This document shows, in pieces, positions 7,870 to 8,248 of a DNA stretch of 8,248 nucleotides (position 1 is the first letter of the stretch; every line of letters begins with the position of its first letter). The notes beneath the pieces were generated by a model. The model did no database searches, had not been told where the DNA came from, and saw nothing but the letters and a program-made list of their open reading frames with translations. The stretch is from a bacterium (GTDB taxonomy: Bacteria > Pseudomonadota > Alphaproteobacteria > Rhizobiales > Xanthobacteraceae). The translations under genes and the position numbers were made by a program. The stretch lies in NCBI GenBank assembly GCA_029946075.1, contig JAQSDT010000050.1, positions 1 through 8,248 of the forward strand, read 5' to 3'.

Positions 7870-8248
7870 GCGACAAGACGCCTCATCGGCGGCCGGCGAC
7901 GTTCAAGCTCGACGATCCCGGCGTGGTCGTGATGGACCCGGAGGATTCGAGCCGCCCAGCCCGCGGCACGATCCAGATCAAGCCGGAAGCCGATTCCGCA
8001 TTGCTGCCGGTTCCGGTCGATACGCCGCTGACGCCGGTGCGCCGCGGCTTTCGCTGGGGCACGCTGTTCTGGATCGCCGCCGGCGGGCTGGTGCTGCTTG
8101 GCGGCGGGCTCGGCATCGTCAACCTGATCGAGGAGCTGTTCGCGCGCAGCGAGACGCTGGGCTATGTCGGCCTCGCATTCGCGGGTGCGGCGACGCTGGC
8201 GCTGGCCGTCGTGATCGGCCGTGAAGCCCTGGGTCTGGCACGCCTCGC
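7866..8248 (+). CDS. YcjF-like DUF697/TIGR01620 membrane protein, N-terminal part
   Basis: The first 127 codons of a frame run through the right window edge. The start ATG 7866 overlaps the ycjX stop by 4 nt (ATGA) and has GGAGA at 7852-7856, 9 nt upstream. The N-terminal 60 residues are polar and Pro/Arg-rich, likely disordered and cytosolic. They are followed by a basic patch (VRRGFRW, 58-64) and two membrane segments at about 65-88 and 98-118. This is the layout of the YcjF/TIGR01620 family, which is typically encoded right after ycjX; the rest, including most of the C-terminal DUF697 region, is outside the window. It is presumed to be the inner-membrane partner of YcjX. The assignment rests mainly on the partner gene and topology, since the visible part has little diagnostic sequence. 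Confidence 0.8.
   Translation, partial: MSDKTPHRRPATFKLDDPGVVVMDPEDSSRPARGTIQIKPEADSALLPVPVDTPLTPVRRGFRWGTLFWIAAGGLVLLGGGLGIVNLIEELFARSETLGYVGLAFAGAATLALAVVIGREALGLARL

Overview
The window is GC-rich, densely coding chromosomal DNA. Protein-level resemblance (HTD2-type hydratase, benzoylformate decarboxylase, an SDR with the VMAHVYAAR helix, YcjX/YcjF pair) and a GTCATTGCGAGCG-type palindrome point to an alphaproteobacterium of the Bradyrhizobium/Nitrobacteraceae type. This assignment rests on recognition, not on a database search. There are eight genes, two of them cut by the window edges. I see no tRNA, rRNA, CRISPR array, insertion sequence or phage gene.

Layout. On the + strand at the left are the 3' part of a double-hotdog acyl-CoA hydratase gene (1-561), a REP-like palindrome filling the gap (562-648), and a ThDP-dependent benzoylformate decarboxylase-like gene (678-2294). 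A four-gene minus-strand run faces it with only 5 nt between the stop codons. In transcription order the run is a HlyIII/PAQR-family membrane protein (6239-5547), a short-chain dehydrogenase (5523-4729), a two-Rossmann FAD/NAD(P) oxidoreductase (4659-3271) and an epoxide-hydrolase-like alpha/beta hydrolase (3259 or 3274 to 2300). The spacings are 23, 69 and about 11 nt (or a 4-nt overlap), which suggests one operon. A 166-nt divergent gap separates this run from a + strand pair, ycjX (DUF463 P-loop protein) and a DUF697/TIGR01620 membrane protein. That pair overlaps by ATGA and runs off the right edge.

How the genes may work together. The three soluble enzymes of the minus operon (flavoprotein, epoxide hydrolase, NAD-type SDR) make a plausible oxidation, hydration and dehydrogenation set for a small lipophilic substrate. 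The decarboxylase and hydratase on the left act on 2-oxo acids and acyl-CoAs, but nothing in the sequence ties them to the same substrate. The YcjX/YcjF pair is an envelope-stress-type module, probably unrelated to the catabolic genes.

No clearly new multi-gene system is visible. The points most worth following are residue-level: an Asn-for-His change at two of the three expected zinc ligands in the HlyIII protein, a His in place of the conserved active-site Asn in the SDR, and a flavoprotein with FMO-like architecture but no FMO/BVMO fingerprint.
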